Below are positions 21,300-29,982 of a DNA stretch of 63,641 nucleotides, piece by piece (within the stretch, counting starts at the first letter, position 1; each line of letters opens with the position of its first letter). The stretch is from UBA3792 sp964426415. Its GTDB lineage: Bacteria; Bacillota; Clostridia; Christensenellales; CAG-138. The stretch is from contig CAYRQM010000006.1 in the NCBI GenBank assembly GCA_964426415.1, forward strand, positions 1 through 63,641, in the 5' to 3' direction. Made by a program: the position numbers and the translations under genes. The notes below the pieces were generated by a model. It saw nothing but the letters and a program-made list of their open reading frames with translations, did no database searches and was not told the origin of the DNA.

Positions 21300-23480
21300 A
21301 TGAAAAAGACAATCAGTATCCTGCTGGCACTGGCATTTTGCTTGGTCGGCATCGTAACGGGGACGCCCGTTACCACCGTGGCAGAAGCCGCGACGTACCA
21401 AGCAGTGACGCAGGCGCCCACTGACTGGAGCGGCGACTACCTCATCGTCTACACCGACGCGACTACGTACCTCGCCCTCAACACCACGCTGGAATCCATG
21501 AATGTGGTTTCCAACGGCGTGGACGTCACCGACAAGCTTTCGGGCGGCGCATTTTCCGCCGAAACGACCGACGCCTACCGCGTGACCATCGAAGCGAGCG
21601 GCACGGGCTATTCCATCAAGACGGTGGACGGTCGCTACCTCAACAATGAGACGGAAAACAACACGCTCACCGAGGAGACCACGGCAGGCGGCGCGCTGAC
21701 CATTGCGCTCAGCGAATCTGACGGCGTGCTGATTACCAGCACATCGGGCGCGGTGCTGCGGTACAACGCCAATGTCGGTCAGGATCGGTTCCGCTTCTAT
21801 AAGGCGGCGACCTACACCCAGCAAAAGGCAATCGTGCTGTACAAGCGCAGCGAAGCGGGCGCCACAAGCGCACCCGGCACCGAAACGCCCGTCGGCACCG
21901 ACACGCCCACGCCCACCGCGACGCCCGTCGTGACGGCGCCGCCCGCAGCAGGGCAGGGCGACTATACACGCCTTGACGCCGCACCCGCATCTTGGGCAGG
22001 CGATTACGTCATCGTGTACACCGACGCCACCAACTACTATGCGCTGAACGGTGCGCTGACCGACATGAATGTTGTCAGCAACTATGTGGACGTCACGGCG
22101 TCGTATGCCAATGGCGTCATCACGGCAGAAGCGGGCGACGCAGTGCGCTTCACCATCGAAGAAAACGGCACGGGCTATGCCGTCAAGGGCATTTGCGGGC
22201 TGTACATCAACGACAACAACCCCGATTACAACACGCTGGTGGTTTCTGAAACCGCAGGCGAGCCGCTGACCCTTGCCATCAATGCCGACGGCACGGCGGA
22301 CATTGCCACCACCCTTGTCGAGCATCTTCGCTTCAACACCACCGAGGGGCAAATGCGCTTCCGTTTCTATCGCAACGACACCTACCAAAACATGCAGAGC
22401 GTCTATCTGTATCGGAAGACGGCACAAGTTGCCACCACCTATAAGCTTGGCGACGTCAACCGCGACGGCAAAGTCACCTCCGCCGACGCCACCCTCATCC
22501 TGCGCGCAGTCGTGGGGCTGGATACGTTGGACGCCGAGCAACTGGTGCTTGCCAACGTCAATGACGATACCGTCGTCACGGCGGCTGACGCCACCGTCAT
22601 CCTGCGCTTTGTGGTAGGCCTTGGCGCCATCGGCACCGCAGCGCCCACCGCAGCACCCACCGCGACGGCGACCGCAACCGCAGCACCCACCGCGACGGCA
22701 ACCGCAACCGCGACCGCGACCGCAACGGCGACGGCGACTGCCACCCCGCCCACGGGCTACAACACCTACTACACGGGCACCTATTACAGCTCCATCGGCA
22801 CCTACGAAGAGATGCTTGCCATGAGCAAGAGCGCGCTCAAGAGCGCCCTTACCACCAAGATCTCCACGTCTACCGGCGGCAGCTATGACGGGCTCAAGAG
22901 CACGCTGCCCTATTCCGACACCGACGCGTCGCACAGCGGGCAGATGCGGCTGTTCTATTCTCAAGAATGGATTACCGCGACGCAGGTGCTTTCTTCCTCC
23001 GGTTGGACGGGCTGGAACCGTGAACACTGCTGGCCCAAATCTTTGGGCGGCGGCGCGTGTGAGGGCGACGCCCACATCATGCGTCCCACGCGTCCCCAAG
23101 CCAACAACGAACGCGGCAACTACGGCTATTACGAGTTCGCAGACGGCGAAACGTGCACGACCATCACCAGCGAATTGGGCTCCCTTTGCGGCTATGTCAA
23201 TGCGAGCAAGGGCTTTGAGCCTGCGGATAACGTCAAGGGCGACGTGGCGCGCATCGTGTTCTACACGCTGACCAACAGCAGCTATTCGTCCCTGTCCTTT
23301 AGCAACATCCACGGCTTCTCCACGGCGGCGAAGGCATACGAAACCTTCCTTGCATGGAACCAAATGGATCCGCCCGACGCCGTCGAGATCTACCGCAACC
23401 AATATGTGTTCGGCAAGCAGGGCAACCGCAATCCGTACATCGACTACCCCGCGCTGGCAGAAGTCGTCTTTGGCGGCTAA
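21300..23480 (+). CDS. secreted endonuclease I with internal dockerin and duplicated N-terminal module
   Basis: A 726-residue secreted protein. A signal peptide (1-26) is followed by two related ~150-residue modules (about 32-180 and 220-375, each with GDY[LV]IVYTDAT and a late RFRFY motif). Next are a dockerin (about 380-440), an Ala/Thr/Pro linker (about 445-480), and an endonuclease I domain (about 485-726). The catalytic NREHCWPKS motif and the following PTRPQANNERGNYGY are intact, so nonspecific DNA/RNA cleavage is likely. The ATG follows AAAGGAG. Its position after the CotH-VTC-DUF4956 genes suggests a joint surface or phosphate role. Confidence 0.85.
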   Translation: MKKTISILLALAFCLVGIVTGTPVTTVAEAATYQAVTQAPTDWSGDYLIVYTDATTYLALNTTLESMNVVSNGVDVTDKLSGGAFSAETTDAYRVTIEASGTGYSIKTVDGRYLNNETENNTLTEETTAGGALTIALSESDGVLITSTSGAVLRYNANVGQDRFRFYKAATYTQQKAIVLYKRSEAGATSAPGTETPVGTDTPTPTATPVVTAPPAAGQGDYTRLDAAPASWAGDYVIVYTDATNYYALNGALTDMNVVSNYVDVTASYANGVITAEAGDAVRFTIEENGTGYAVKGICGLYINDNNPDYNTLVVSETAGEPLTLAINADGTADIATTLVEHLRFNTTEGQMRFRFYRNDTYQNMQSVYLYRKTAQVATTYKLGDVNRDGKVTSADATLILRAVVGLDTLDAEQLVLANVNDDTVVTAADATVILRFVVGLGAIGTAAPTAAPTATATATAAPTATATATATATATATATATPPTGYNTYYTGTYYSSIGTYEEMLAMSKSALKSALTTKISTSTGGSYDGLKSTLPYSDTDASHSGQMRLFYSQEWITATQVLSSSGWTGWNREHCWPKSLGGGACEGDAHIMRPTRPQANNERGNYGYYEFADGETCTTITSELGSLCGYVNASKGFEPADNVKGDVARIVFYTLTNSSYSSLSFSNIHGFSTAAKAYETFLAWNQMDPPDAVEIYRNQYVFGKQGNRNPYIDYPALAEVVFGG
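22620..22750. repeat. low-complexity DNA encoding the Ala/Thr/Pro linker
   Basis: Short iterated GCGACCGCAAC-like units encode alternating Thr-Ala with scattered Pro between the dockerin and the nuclease domain. Such tracts are prone to length change. Confidence 0.8.
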
Positions 23481-23495
23481 TCCATCCGCATTTCA

Positions 23496-23525
23496 AACCC
23501 GCAGCTTCGCGCTGCGGGTTTTTGC
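23496..23525 (+). terminator. intrinsic terminator after the endonuclease gene
   Basis: AACCCGCAGC (23496-23505) pairs with GCTGCGGGTT (23511-23520), followed by T residues. It closes the CotH cluster. Confidence 0.9.
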
Positions 23526-23586
23526 GTCCTTTGGGGCAGATACGGCAAAAGAATGGGGACACGCCGAAAATGTTGGGGGATAGCCA

Positions 23587-23615
23587 TTGCATTTTGCTTT
23601 GGAATACGCTATACT
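23587..23615 (+). promoter_or_regulatory. promoter of the CorC-like gene pair
   Basis: TTGCAT (23587-23592), a 17-bp spacer and TATACT (23610-23615). Confidence 0.7.
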
Positions 23616-23649
23616 GTCATCATTCTGATTTCTGTGAGGTGGTTTTTTC

Positions 23650-24738
23650 GTGGACAGTAGTCCTTGTATAGGGCCTGTTTTACCTTTCCACGCGGCGGCT
23701 GCCGCGACGCGCGCGGTACAATCCCCGCAAAGCGTGATTTGGCTGATCCTGTTTTTTATCGCACTCATCTTAGGCGGCGCCTACTTTGCGGGCGCGGAAA
23801 CCAGTCTGGCGTCCGTCAATCGGATTCGCATGATGAGCAGAGCGGACAACGGCTCCAAATCGGCGAAGCGCGTTCTCTATATTCTCGATCATTTTGATAC
23901 TGCGCTGACCACCATTCTCATCGGCAACAACATCATGCACATCGGGTGCGCGTCTTTGGCGACGCTGGTCGCCACGCGCCTTTCTTGGGGCGACTTGGGA
24001 ACGACGCTTTCGTCGCTTGGCACCACGGTGATCGTGTTCTTAATTGCAGAAATGATCCCCAAAACCATCGCAAAATCCTGCAACGAGCGGTTTGCGCTGT
24101 TTGTGGCGCCGTCGCTGCGCATTTTGATGAAGCTCTTGAAGCCGCTTTGCTTCGTGTTTACCGCGTTGGCAAACGGCGTCAAAAAGCTGTTCCATGTCAA
24201 GAGTGCCGAGGAGCCCACCGTATCGGAGGAGGAGTTTCACGACATCATCGAAACGCTGGATAAGGAGGACGACATCGACGACGAGACGACCGAGCTGATG
24301 CAGTCCGCCTTGGACTTCACCGAAACGCCCGTGGCGGCGTGCTATACGCCGTGGGAGCAGGTGGAATCCATCCAAAACACCATGCAGCCCGCCGAGATCG
24401 TCAAGATCATCGACCGCACCAACCACAGCCGCCTGCCCGTGACGAACGACAAGGGCGACGTGATTGGGATGCTGCAAATTCGCAAGTACCTCAAGGCGTA
24501 CATTCGCTTTAACGGGCACGTCAGCCTGCAGCGCGTCATGGATAAGCCGTTCTCCGTCACCACGGGCACGCCCATCGACGAGCAGCTTGCGGGCATGAGC
24601 GCGTCCAAAACGCACATCGCTATCGTCCGCGACGAGCAGGGCGACTTAAAGGGCATCCTGACTGTGGAAGACATTTTAGAGGAGCTGGTGGGCGAGATCT
24701 ACGACGAGGACGACGTAGGGGGTGATCACGATGCCTGA
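23650..24738 (+). CDS. CorC/CNNM-family (hemolysin C-like) membrane protein, first copy
   Basis: A 362-residue protein with an N-terminal DUF21 membrane domain of about four helices and the GAETSLASVNR motif. A tandem CBS pair follows (about 225-350; VEDILEELVGEIYDE at the end). Such proteins are linked to Mg2+/Co2+ efflux or homeostasis; the old name hemolysin is misleading. No transporter-associated CorC_HlyC C-terminal domain is obvious, so this copy is shorter than its neighbour. The GTG start at 23650 follows GTGAGGTGG, though a later start is possible. It overlaps the next gene by 8 bases. Confidence 0.88.
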   Translation: MDSSPCIGPVLPFHAAAAATRAVQSPQSVIWLILFFIALILGGAYFAGAETSLASVNRIRMMSRADNGSKSAKRVLYILDHFDTALTTILIGNNIMHIGCASLATLVATRLSWGDLGTTLSSLGTTVIVFLIAEMIPKTIAKSCNERFALFVAPSLRILMKLLKPLCFVFTALANGVKKLFHVKSAEEPTVSEEEFHDIIETLDKEDDIDDETTELMQSALDFTETPVAACYTPWEQVESIQNTMQPAEIVKIIDRTNHSRLPVTNDKGDVIGMLQIRKYLKAYIRFNGHVSLQRVMDKPFSVTTGTPIDEQLAGMSASKTHIAIVRDEQGDLKGILTVEDILEELVGEIYDEDDVGGDHDA

Positions 24739-26014
24739 ATGGGTGCGCATCGCGCTGATTGTGGTTTGCATCGCCTTTTCCGCCCTGTTTTCCGGATCGG
24801 AAATCGCGTACAACCAACTGAACGTCACCAAGCTGCGCAAGGAAGCCCAAGGCAAGAACGGGCGGCTTGCCCGCGTCGCGCTGCGGTTTTATGATCGGTT
24901 CGACCGCGGGCTGATCGTCATTTTGCTGGGCAACAATTTGGTCAACATCGGCTCGTCCTCCTTGGCGGCAGTCATTGCCATCGGGCTGATGGGCGACAGC
25001 GGCGCATGGATTGCCACCGCCGTCATGACGCTTCTCATCATCACCTTTGGCGAGATTTTGCCCAAGATTTTGGCAAGCGAACGCGCCGAAGGGCTGGCAA
25101 AATGGGCGGCGCTGCCCTTGACGGTGCTGTACTATGCGCTGTTTCCCTTGGTGTGGGTGCTGCAAGCGGGCCTTATCGGGCTTTCTCGCATTTGGAAGAA
25201 CGGCGCAAGCGACGACGGCATCACCGAGGACGATTTGGAAACCATCTTGGACACGGTCGAGGACGAAGGCGTCGTGGACGAGGACGTCGCCGATTTGCTG
25301 CAGTCCGCATTCGACTTCGACGAGGTGCTGGCATACGAGGTCATTACGCCGCGGGTCGATTTGGTGTCCATCGACATCGACGATCCCCGCGAGGAGATTC
25401 TCAAAACGGCGTTCGATTCGCCCTACACGCGCATTCCCGTCTATCGGGACACGCCCGACCATGTGATTGGCATTTTGCATCTCAACCGTCTGTACAAAGC
25501 GCTGGTACACGACAAGGACGCCGACATCAAAAAGCTGTTGATGCCCGTGGTGTTCGTACACAAGACCACGCCGCTGCCCGACGTGCTCAATCGGATGCGC
25601 AAGTGCAAGAGCCACATGGTGGTCGTCACCGACGAATACGGCGGCACGATGGGCGTGCTGACCATGGAGGACGTATTGGAACAGCTGGTGGGCGAGATTT
25701 GGGACGAATCGGACGAGATTGAGGAGCCGTTTGTCGAGGTTGCGCCCAACCGATTTGAGGTGGACGGCGATATGCGGCTTGCCGATTTCTTGGACGAGTT
25801 CGACAAAGAGGATGAAGACTTGGACGACGACAACGCCACGGTGGGCGGCTGGGCGGTCGAGAAGCTGGGCGGCTATCCCAAGCTGCACGAGCGCTTCATC
25901 TACGAGAATCTCACCATCTCCATCCTCAAAAAGGAACGGCTGCGGGTGCTGCGGCTGTTGGTCGAGGTCGACCCCGACTGGGTGGACGAGGACGAGGAGG
26001 ACGAGGATGCATAA
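24731..26014 (+). CDS. CorC/CNNM-family membrane protein, second copy with CorC domain
   Basis: A 427-residue DUF21-CBS-CBS-CorC_HlyC protein. Transmembrane segments lie in about 1-140 (FSGSEIAYNQLN), the CBS pair at about 205-330 (MEDVLEQLVGEIWDESDE), and the acidic CorC_HlyC domain at about 340-425. A likely role is divalent cation export or sensing at the membrane. The start is the ATG inside the end of the upstream gene, with GGGGGTG as ribosome-binding site; a GTG at 24722 is less likely. The two tandem paralogues may form a heteromeric complex, which is inference. Confidence 0.88.
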   Translation: MPEWVRIALIVVCIAFSALFSGSEIAYNQLNVTKLRKEAQGKNGRLARVALRFYDRFDRGLIVILLGNNLVNIGSSSLAAVIAIGLMGDSGAWIATAVMTLLIITFGEILPKILASERAEGLAKWAALPLTVLYYALFPLVWVLQAGLIGLSRIWKNGASDDGITEDDLETILDTVEDEGVVDEDVADLLQSAFDFDEVLAYEVITPRVDLVSIDIDDPREEILKTAFDSPYTRIPVYRDTPDHVIGILHLNRLYKALVHDKDADIKKLLMPVVFVHKTTPLPDVLNRMRKCKSHMVVVTDEYGGTMGVLTMEDVLEQLVGEIWDESDEIEEPFVEVAPNRFEVDGDMRLADFLDEFDKEDEDLDDDNATVGGWAVEKLGGYPKLHERFIYENLTISILKKERLRVLRLLVEVDPDWVDEDEEDEDA

Positions 26015-26420
26015 ACAGGTCTATTTCGCAGGCTCCATTCGCGGCGGACGCGCGGATGCGGCGTGGTATCGCACGCTCATCGCGTACATTGCACGCACCG
26101 ATACGGTGCTGACCGAGCACATCGGCAACCTGTCGCTGTCCGTATTGGAAAACGGCAAGGCGGGGGACGGCGCAATCTACGCCCAAGACGCCGCGTGGCT
26201 TTGCGCGTGCGACTTGGTCATCGCGGAATGCACCTGCCCGTCGCTGGGCGTGGGCTATGAGCTTGCCTTTGCCGAAGCGCATCAAAAGCCGTGCTATGTG
26301 CTGTATCGCAAGTCGCGCACGCAGCTGTCCTCGATGCTATTGGGCAACCCGTACTTCCACATCGTCCCGTATGAGACGGAGGCGGAGGCGTTTTCGACGC
26401 TGGATCGCATCCTGCAATAA
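26007..26420 (+). CDS. DNPH1/Rcl-like 2'-deoxynucleoside 5'-phosphate N-hydrolase
   Basis: A 137-residue protein of the nucleoside 2-deoxyribosyltransferase superfamily. It most resembles the Rcl/DNPH1 branch, which hydrolyses the N-glycosidic bond of deoxynucleotides. Motifs are YFAGSIRGGR at the start, TVLTEHIG, YAQDAAWLCACDLVIAE with the catalytic Glu region, and PSLGVGYELAFAEA. The start at 26007 overlaps the preceding stop by 8 bases; the longer frame runs inside the CorC-like gene. It is the last gene of a three-gene operon. A role in nucleotide salvage or sanitation is inferred. Confidence 0.82.
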   Translation: MHKQVYFAGSIRGGRADAAWYRTLIAYIARTDTVLTEHIGNLSLSVLENGKAGDGAIYAQDAAWLCACDLVIAECTCPSLGVGYELAFAEAHQKPCYVLYRKSRTQLSSMLLGNPYFHIVPYETEAEAFSTLDRILQ

Positions 26421-26437
26421 CCAAAAATCTATCGCAC

Positions 26438-26467
26438 ATGGCGCGGCAAGTCCGCGCTATGTTTTTG
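26438..26467. terminator. hairpin between convergent DNPH1-like and spoVAE genes
   Basis: GCGCGG (26441-26446) pairs with CCGCGC (26452-26457), extended by CAT/ATG, and is followed on the plus strand by TTTTTGTTTT. Confidence 0.7.
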
Positions 26468-26822
26468 TTTTGGGCTTTGCAATGACCGCCGCCAAGTAGC
26501 CAAACAGGATGGCGGAGGCAATGCCGCCCGCCGTGGCGGAGATGCCGCCCGTGAACGCGCCCAAGACGCCGTCCTCCTTTGCAGCTTCGATGGCGCCCTT
26601 TGCAAGCGTATTGCCAAATCCCACCAAGGGCACCGTCGCGCCCGCGCCCGCAAACTCCACCACGGGCTGCCAAAGCCCCAGACCGCCCAGCACGACGCCT
26701 GCCACCACAAACAGCACCAGAATGCGCGCCGACGTCAGCTTGGTGAAGGAGAGCAACAGCTGCCCCACCACACAGATGGCGCCGCCGATCAAAAACGCCC
26801 AAAGATACGTCCAAAGTTGCAT
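26457..26822 (-). CDS. spoVAE: stage V sporulation protein AE
   Basis: A 121-residue integral membrane protein of the SpoVAE (SpoVAEB) family. It is part of the channel that moves dipicolinic acid into the forespore and out during germination. It has four hydrophobic segments and the conserved GAGATVPLVGFGNTLAKGAI loop, which is shared with SpoVAC. It starts three bases after the spoVAD stop, so the two are an operon. SpoVAC is not adjacent but lies about 13 kb away. Confidence 0.95.
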   Translation of the reverse strand: MQLWTYLWAFLIGGAICVVGQLLLSFTKLTSARILVLFVVAGVVLGGLGLWQPVVEFAGAGATVPLVGFGNTLAKGAIEAAKEDGVLGAFTGGISATAGGIASAILFGYLAAVIAKPKTKT

Positions 26823-26824
26823 GG

Positions 26825-27850
26825 TTACCGCCTTTCAAACACGATGGCGTGGGCGATTGCGGGGATGGTTTCGCCCTGCAATCCGGAAGTCGGGCTCATC
26901 AGTGCGCCCGTTGCCAAAAATAGGATGCGGCTGCAGTCGCCGTGTTCCAGCATGGGCAGCAGGTATCCCGCCAGCGTCACCGCCGAACAGCCCGCGCCGC
27001 TGCCGCCGCAGTTGTAGTTTTGATCGGGATGGTACATCCGATCGCCGCAGTCGATGTGGCGTCCCGACAGGTCAACGCCGTGCTGCGCGCAAAGGGAGAA
27101 CAGCATCTCGGCGCCAAACTTGCCCAAATCGCCCGATACAATCAGGTCGAAATCGGACGGCGCGCTGCCCGTGTCCTCCAAATGCGCAAGCAGCGTATCG
27201 CAGCAGGCGGGCGCCATGGCGGCGCCCATGTTGTTCGCGTCGTTGATCCCAAGGTCGACCACCTTTCCGATGGTGGCGGCGGACACAAACACATGCGTAA
27301 ACACGGGCAGCGGCACGTCCTCTGCGGCAAGCAGCAGGCAGCCCGCACCCGTCACGGTGCGCTGTGCCGTTGGCGGCGCGGTGGTTCCCATCTCCAACGG
27401 GAACCGATACTGGCGTTCCGCCGTGGAGAAATGGCTGCACGCGGCGCACGCCGCCCGCTTGCGATAGCCGCCGTCCAACAGCACGCTTGCCACCAACAGC
27501 GATTCCGCCATGGTGGAGCAGGCGCCATACAGCCCCAGATAGGGGACGCCAAACGTGCGTGCGCCATAGTTTGCGGTGATGATTTGATTGAGCAAATCGC
27601 CTGCCACCAGCAAATCCAAGTCTTTGGGTTGAAGGCCCGCCTTCGAACAGGTGAGCCGCACCGATTGCTCGAACATGCGGCATTCCGCCTTTTCAAAGCT
27701 GTCCTCGCCCAACTTGTCGTCCGCCAAGACCACGTCGAAGGATTTGCCCAACGGCCCGTCGCCTTCCGCCCGCGAAACCACGGACGCCGACGAGACCACC
27801 TGTGGCGCATGCGCAAAGAGCAGCGTCCGTTCTCCAATGGAATGTTGCAT
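26825..27850 (-). CDS. spoVAD: stage V sporulation protein AD
   Basis: A 341-residue thiolase-fold protein. SpoVAD binds dipicolinic acid on the spore inner membrane and is required for its uptake. Characteristic stretches are DLLNQI, the GLYGACSTMAESL segment at the position of the thiolase active site, and MYHPDQNYNCGGSGAGCSA towards the end. The length is typical. The ATG follows AAGGAGG. A forespore-type promoter-like element is just upstream. Confidence 0.96.
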   Translation of the reverse strand: MQHSIGERTLLFAHAPQVVSSASVVSRAEGDGPLGKSFDVVLADDKLGEDSFEKAECRMFEQSVRLTCSKAGLQPKDLDLLVAGDLLNQIITANYGARTFGVPYLGLYGACSTMAESLLVASVLLDGGYRKRAACAACSHFSTAERQYRFPLEMGTTAPPTAQRTVTGAGCLLLAAEDVPLPVFTHVFVSAATIGKVVDLGINDANNMGAAMAPACCDTLLAHLEDTGSAPSDFDLIVSGDLGKFGAEMLFSLCAQHGVDLSGRHIDCGDRMYHPDQNYNCGGSGAGCSAVTLAGYLLPMLEHGDCSRILFLATGALMSPTSGLQGETIPAIAHAIVFERR

Positions 27851-27860
27851 CGCATCCTCC

Positions 27861-27898
27861 TTTTTCGGATAGTGTGCGCCGTCCGAAAAAATTGATAC
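27861..27898 (-). promoter_or_regulatory. forespore (sigma-G-like) promoter and inverted repeat before spoVAD
   Basis: On the minus strand GTATC (27898-27894), a 17-bp spacer and CACACTA (27876-27870) resemble the sigma-G/F consensus. A perfect 9-bp inverted repeat, TTTTTCGGA (27861-27869) and TCCGAAAAA (27882-27890), encloses the -10. Confidence 0.4.
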
Positions 27899-27923
27899 AA
27901 AAAAAGGAACGCCGCAGCGTTCC
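27895..27923 (-). terminator. intrinsic terminator of the two-component operon
   Basis: On the minus strand GGAACGC pairs with GCGTTCC (plus 27906-27923), followed by seven T. It separates the histidine kinase gene from spoVAD. Confidence 0.85.
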
Positions 27924-27937
27924 GATAGAAAGATTGC

Positions 27938-29173
27938 TTACAGCCGCACCTGAAAGCGAATGGCGGCGCCGCCAAGGTTGTGCGCGGTCAGCTCGCCATG
28001 GTGCTTCGCTACGATGGCTTTTGCGACGGACAGCCCAATGCCGAACCCGCTGCCGAAGGTGCGCGCCTTGTCGGCACGGTAGAAGCGGTCGAACAGCCGA
28101 TCCAGCCGAATGTCGCCAATCTCGGCATAGCTGTTGTCCACGGTGAGCAGCGGATGTCTGCCGCCCTGCAGTGTTACGGTGATCGCGCCGTTTTCGTCGC
28201 AGTATTTGGCGGCGTTGTCCAAAAGGATGGACAAAAGCTGCCGCAGCATCGCCTCGTCGCCCTCGTACTGCACCTGCGATTCAACCTGCAGCGTGAGCGT
28301 TTTGCCGCTCGCTTCGACGGCGCTTTGAAACGCGGAAGCGGTGTCCTCCACCGCGTCGCTTAAGGAGAAACGGCACAGGACGGGCTTGTTGTCCGCTTCG
28401 TCCATCCGCGCCAGCGACACCAGCCGATTGACCAGCACGCTCATCTTTTGGCTTTCCTTTCGGGCGTCGTCCAGCCAATCGTTCTTGCCAAGCTCCGATT
28501 CGGCGATGTCCAGATTGGTCATAATCAGCGTCAACGGCGTTTTCAGCTCGTGGTTGGCGTCCGTGATGAACTGCTTTTGCTTTTCATAGCTTTCGGCGGC
28601 AGGCTTTACGGCGTGCTTCGAAAGCAGCACCACCAACAGCAGCACGATCAGACAGCCCGCGGCGAACACGATGGCAGCCGCCCAAAGGAACATGCGGTTG
28701 GACGCGTGCTGCATCGCGCCGCTGACAAAGACCACGAGCGTGCCCGTTTCGTCCGTGACGATGCGGTAACGGTACGCGCCGACCCAACCGCGGGGGTTCG
28801 ACTTTGCCAAGACCTTTTCCGCATAGGCTGCCGCGTCTTCATCGGTGACGCCGAAAATGGCGTCGGTGTTCGTGGCGATAAGGCTGCCGTCTGCATCGTA
28901 GGAAACGGTGAAATAGCGCGTCGTGAAGGACGATTCGCGGTCAAGAATGGGCGCGTCATCGGGCGCTTGCGCACCGTTGGGACGGGGCGGCGGCTCCGCG
29001 TCGGGGGCGGGGAACGTGCCGCCGTTTTCTGCGATTCTGTCGGTCAGCTTGTCCACGGCGGCGTTCGTTTGCAGCTGCGTAAACAGGAAGATGGCGCAAA
29101 GCAGCACGAAAAAGACCGCCAAAAACGACAGCGTACAGATGCGGATGAACTTTTTACGCAGGCTGTAAATCAT
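27938..29173 (-). CDS. sensor histidine kinase of the efflux-linked two-component system
   Basis: A 411-residue membrane histidine kinase. TM1 spans about 10-34. An extracytoplasmic domain of about 130 residues carries a Pro-rich stretch near 54-75, and TM2 spans about 161-185. The HisKA phospho-acceptor is His208 (DANHELKTPLTL). The ATPase domain has LDNAAKY (N box) and GSGFGIGLSVAKAI (G2 box). The start at 29173 overlaps the response-regulator stop in an ATGA arrangement. It is the likely sensor for the divergent ABC efflux operon; the signal is unknown (antimicrobial or envelope stress is inferred). Confidence 0.93.
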   Translation of the reverse strand: MIYSLRKKFIRICTLSFLAVFFVLLCAIFLFTQLQTNAAVDKLTDRIAENGGTFPAPDAEPPPRPNGAQAPDDAPILDRESSFTTRYFTVSYDADGSLIATNTDAIFGVTDEDAAAYAEKVLAKSNPRGWVGAYRYRIVTDETGTLVVFVSGAMQHASNRMFLWAAAIVFAAGCLIVLLLVVLLSKHAVKPAAESYEKQKQFITDANHELKTPLTLIMTNLDIAESELGKNDWLDDARKESQKMSVLVNRLVSLARMDEADNKPVLCRFSLSDAVEDTASAFQSAVEASGKTLTLQVESQVQYEGDEAMLRQLLSILLDNAAKYCDENGAITVTLQGGRHPLLTVDNSYAEIGDIRLDRLFDRFYRADKARTFGSGFGIGLSVAKAIVAKHHGELTAHNLGGAAIRFQVRL

Positions 29174-29844
29174 GGATGCGTCTCCAAAAGGTAGCCCGCG
29201 CCGCGCACGAAGCGAATCTCGACGGGCGCATGCAGCGCGGCAATCTTTTTGCGCACGTTGGAGATATGCACCCACACGACGCTGACGTCCACATCGCTTT
29301 CCCAACCCCAAATGTGGTTGATGAACTGGTCGGTGGTCACGATGCACTGCGGACGCTGCATCAGCATTTCCAGAATGCTGAATTCCTTGCCGCTGAGCGC
29401 CGTCGTCTTGCCGTTTGCGGAAAGCTCATAGGTGGAACGATTCAACACAAGCGGGCCGCAGGCAAGCAAATCGGGCACAAACTGCTCCCGCCGCCGCAGC
29501 ATGGCGCGCACCCGCGCCAAAAGCTCGTGGGTGGAAAACGGCTTGGGCAGATAGTCGTCCGCACCCGCGTCCAAGCCTTCCACACGCTGGTAGACCTCGG
29601 TCTTGGCGGACAAAAACAGCGCGGGCGTATGCACGCCCTTTTGCCGCAGCGCCTTCAGCACCGAAATGCCGTCCATGCCGGGCATCATAATGTCCATAAT
29701 CAATCCGTCATACGGCTCGCTTTCGGCATACGTCAGGGCGTCGGCGCCGTTCGAGACGGCGTCTACGACGTATTTGTTCGTTTCAAAAATGTGTTTGAGG
29801 GACTTGAGCAAATGCAAGTCGTCCTCGGCAATCAGCAACCGCAT
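29170..29844 (-). CDS. OmpR/PhoB-family response regulator
   Basis: A 224-residue regulator. The receiver domain has acidic residues near the start (AEDD), the phosphorylation site Asp51 (LIMDIMMPGMDG) and Lys81. The C-terminal winged helix includes the DQFINHIWGWESDVDVSVVW and VHISNVRKK recognition region. It forms an operon with the downstream kinase. Its own promoter and that of the divergent efflux operon carry identical direct-repeat architecture, so it is probably autoregulatory and the activator of the transporter. Confidence 0.95.
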   Translation of the reverse strand: MRLLIAEDDLHLLKSLKHIFETNKYVVDAVSNGADALTYAESEPYDGLIMDIMMPGMDGISVLKALRQKGVHTPALFLSAKTEVYQRVEGLDAGADDYLPKPFSTHELLARVRAMLRRREQFVPDLLACGPLVLNRSTYELSANGKTTALSGKEFSILEMLMQRPQCIVTTDQFINHIWGWESDVDVSVVWVHISNVRKKIAALHAPVEIRFVRGAGYLLETHP

Positions 29845-29876
29845 GGCGCACCATCCATTCCTTTTCTTGTGCCCTC

Positions 29877-29909
29877 AGTATACCATCAAATTCTAAAGAA
29901 ACACTAAAG
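29877..29909 (-). promoter_or_regulatory. response-regulator operon promoter with paired CTTTAG sites
   Basis: On the minus strand CTTTAG (29909-29904), 5 bp, CTTTAG (29898-29893), 10 bp, then TATACT (29882-29877). The 11-bp repeat spacing, one helical turn, is the classical binding geometry of an OmpR-family dimer over the -35 region. Confidence 0.7.
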
Positions 29910-29982
29910 AAATTGCACCGAACGAAGAAAAAATGGGCAAATGGGGCGTGCCCGCCAAAAGTTCACATTCGCTTCCACCTTT

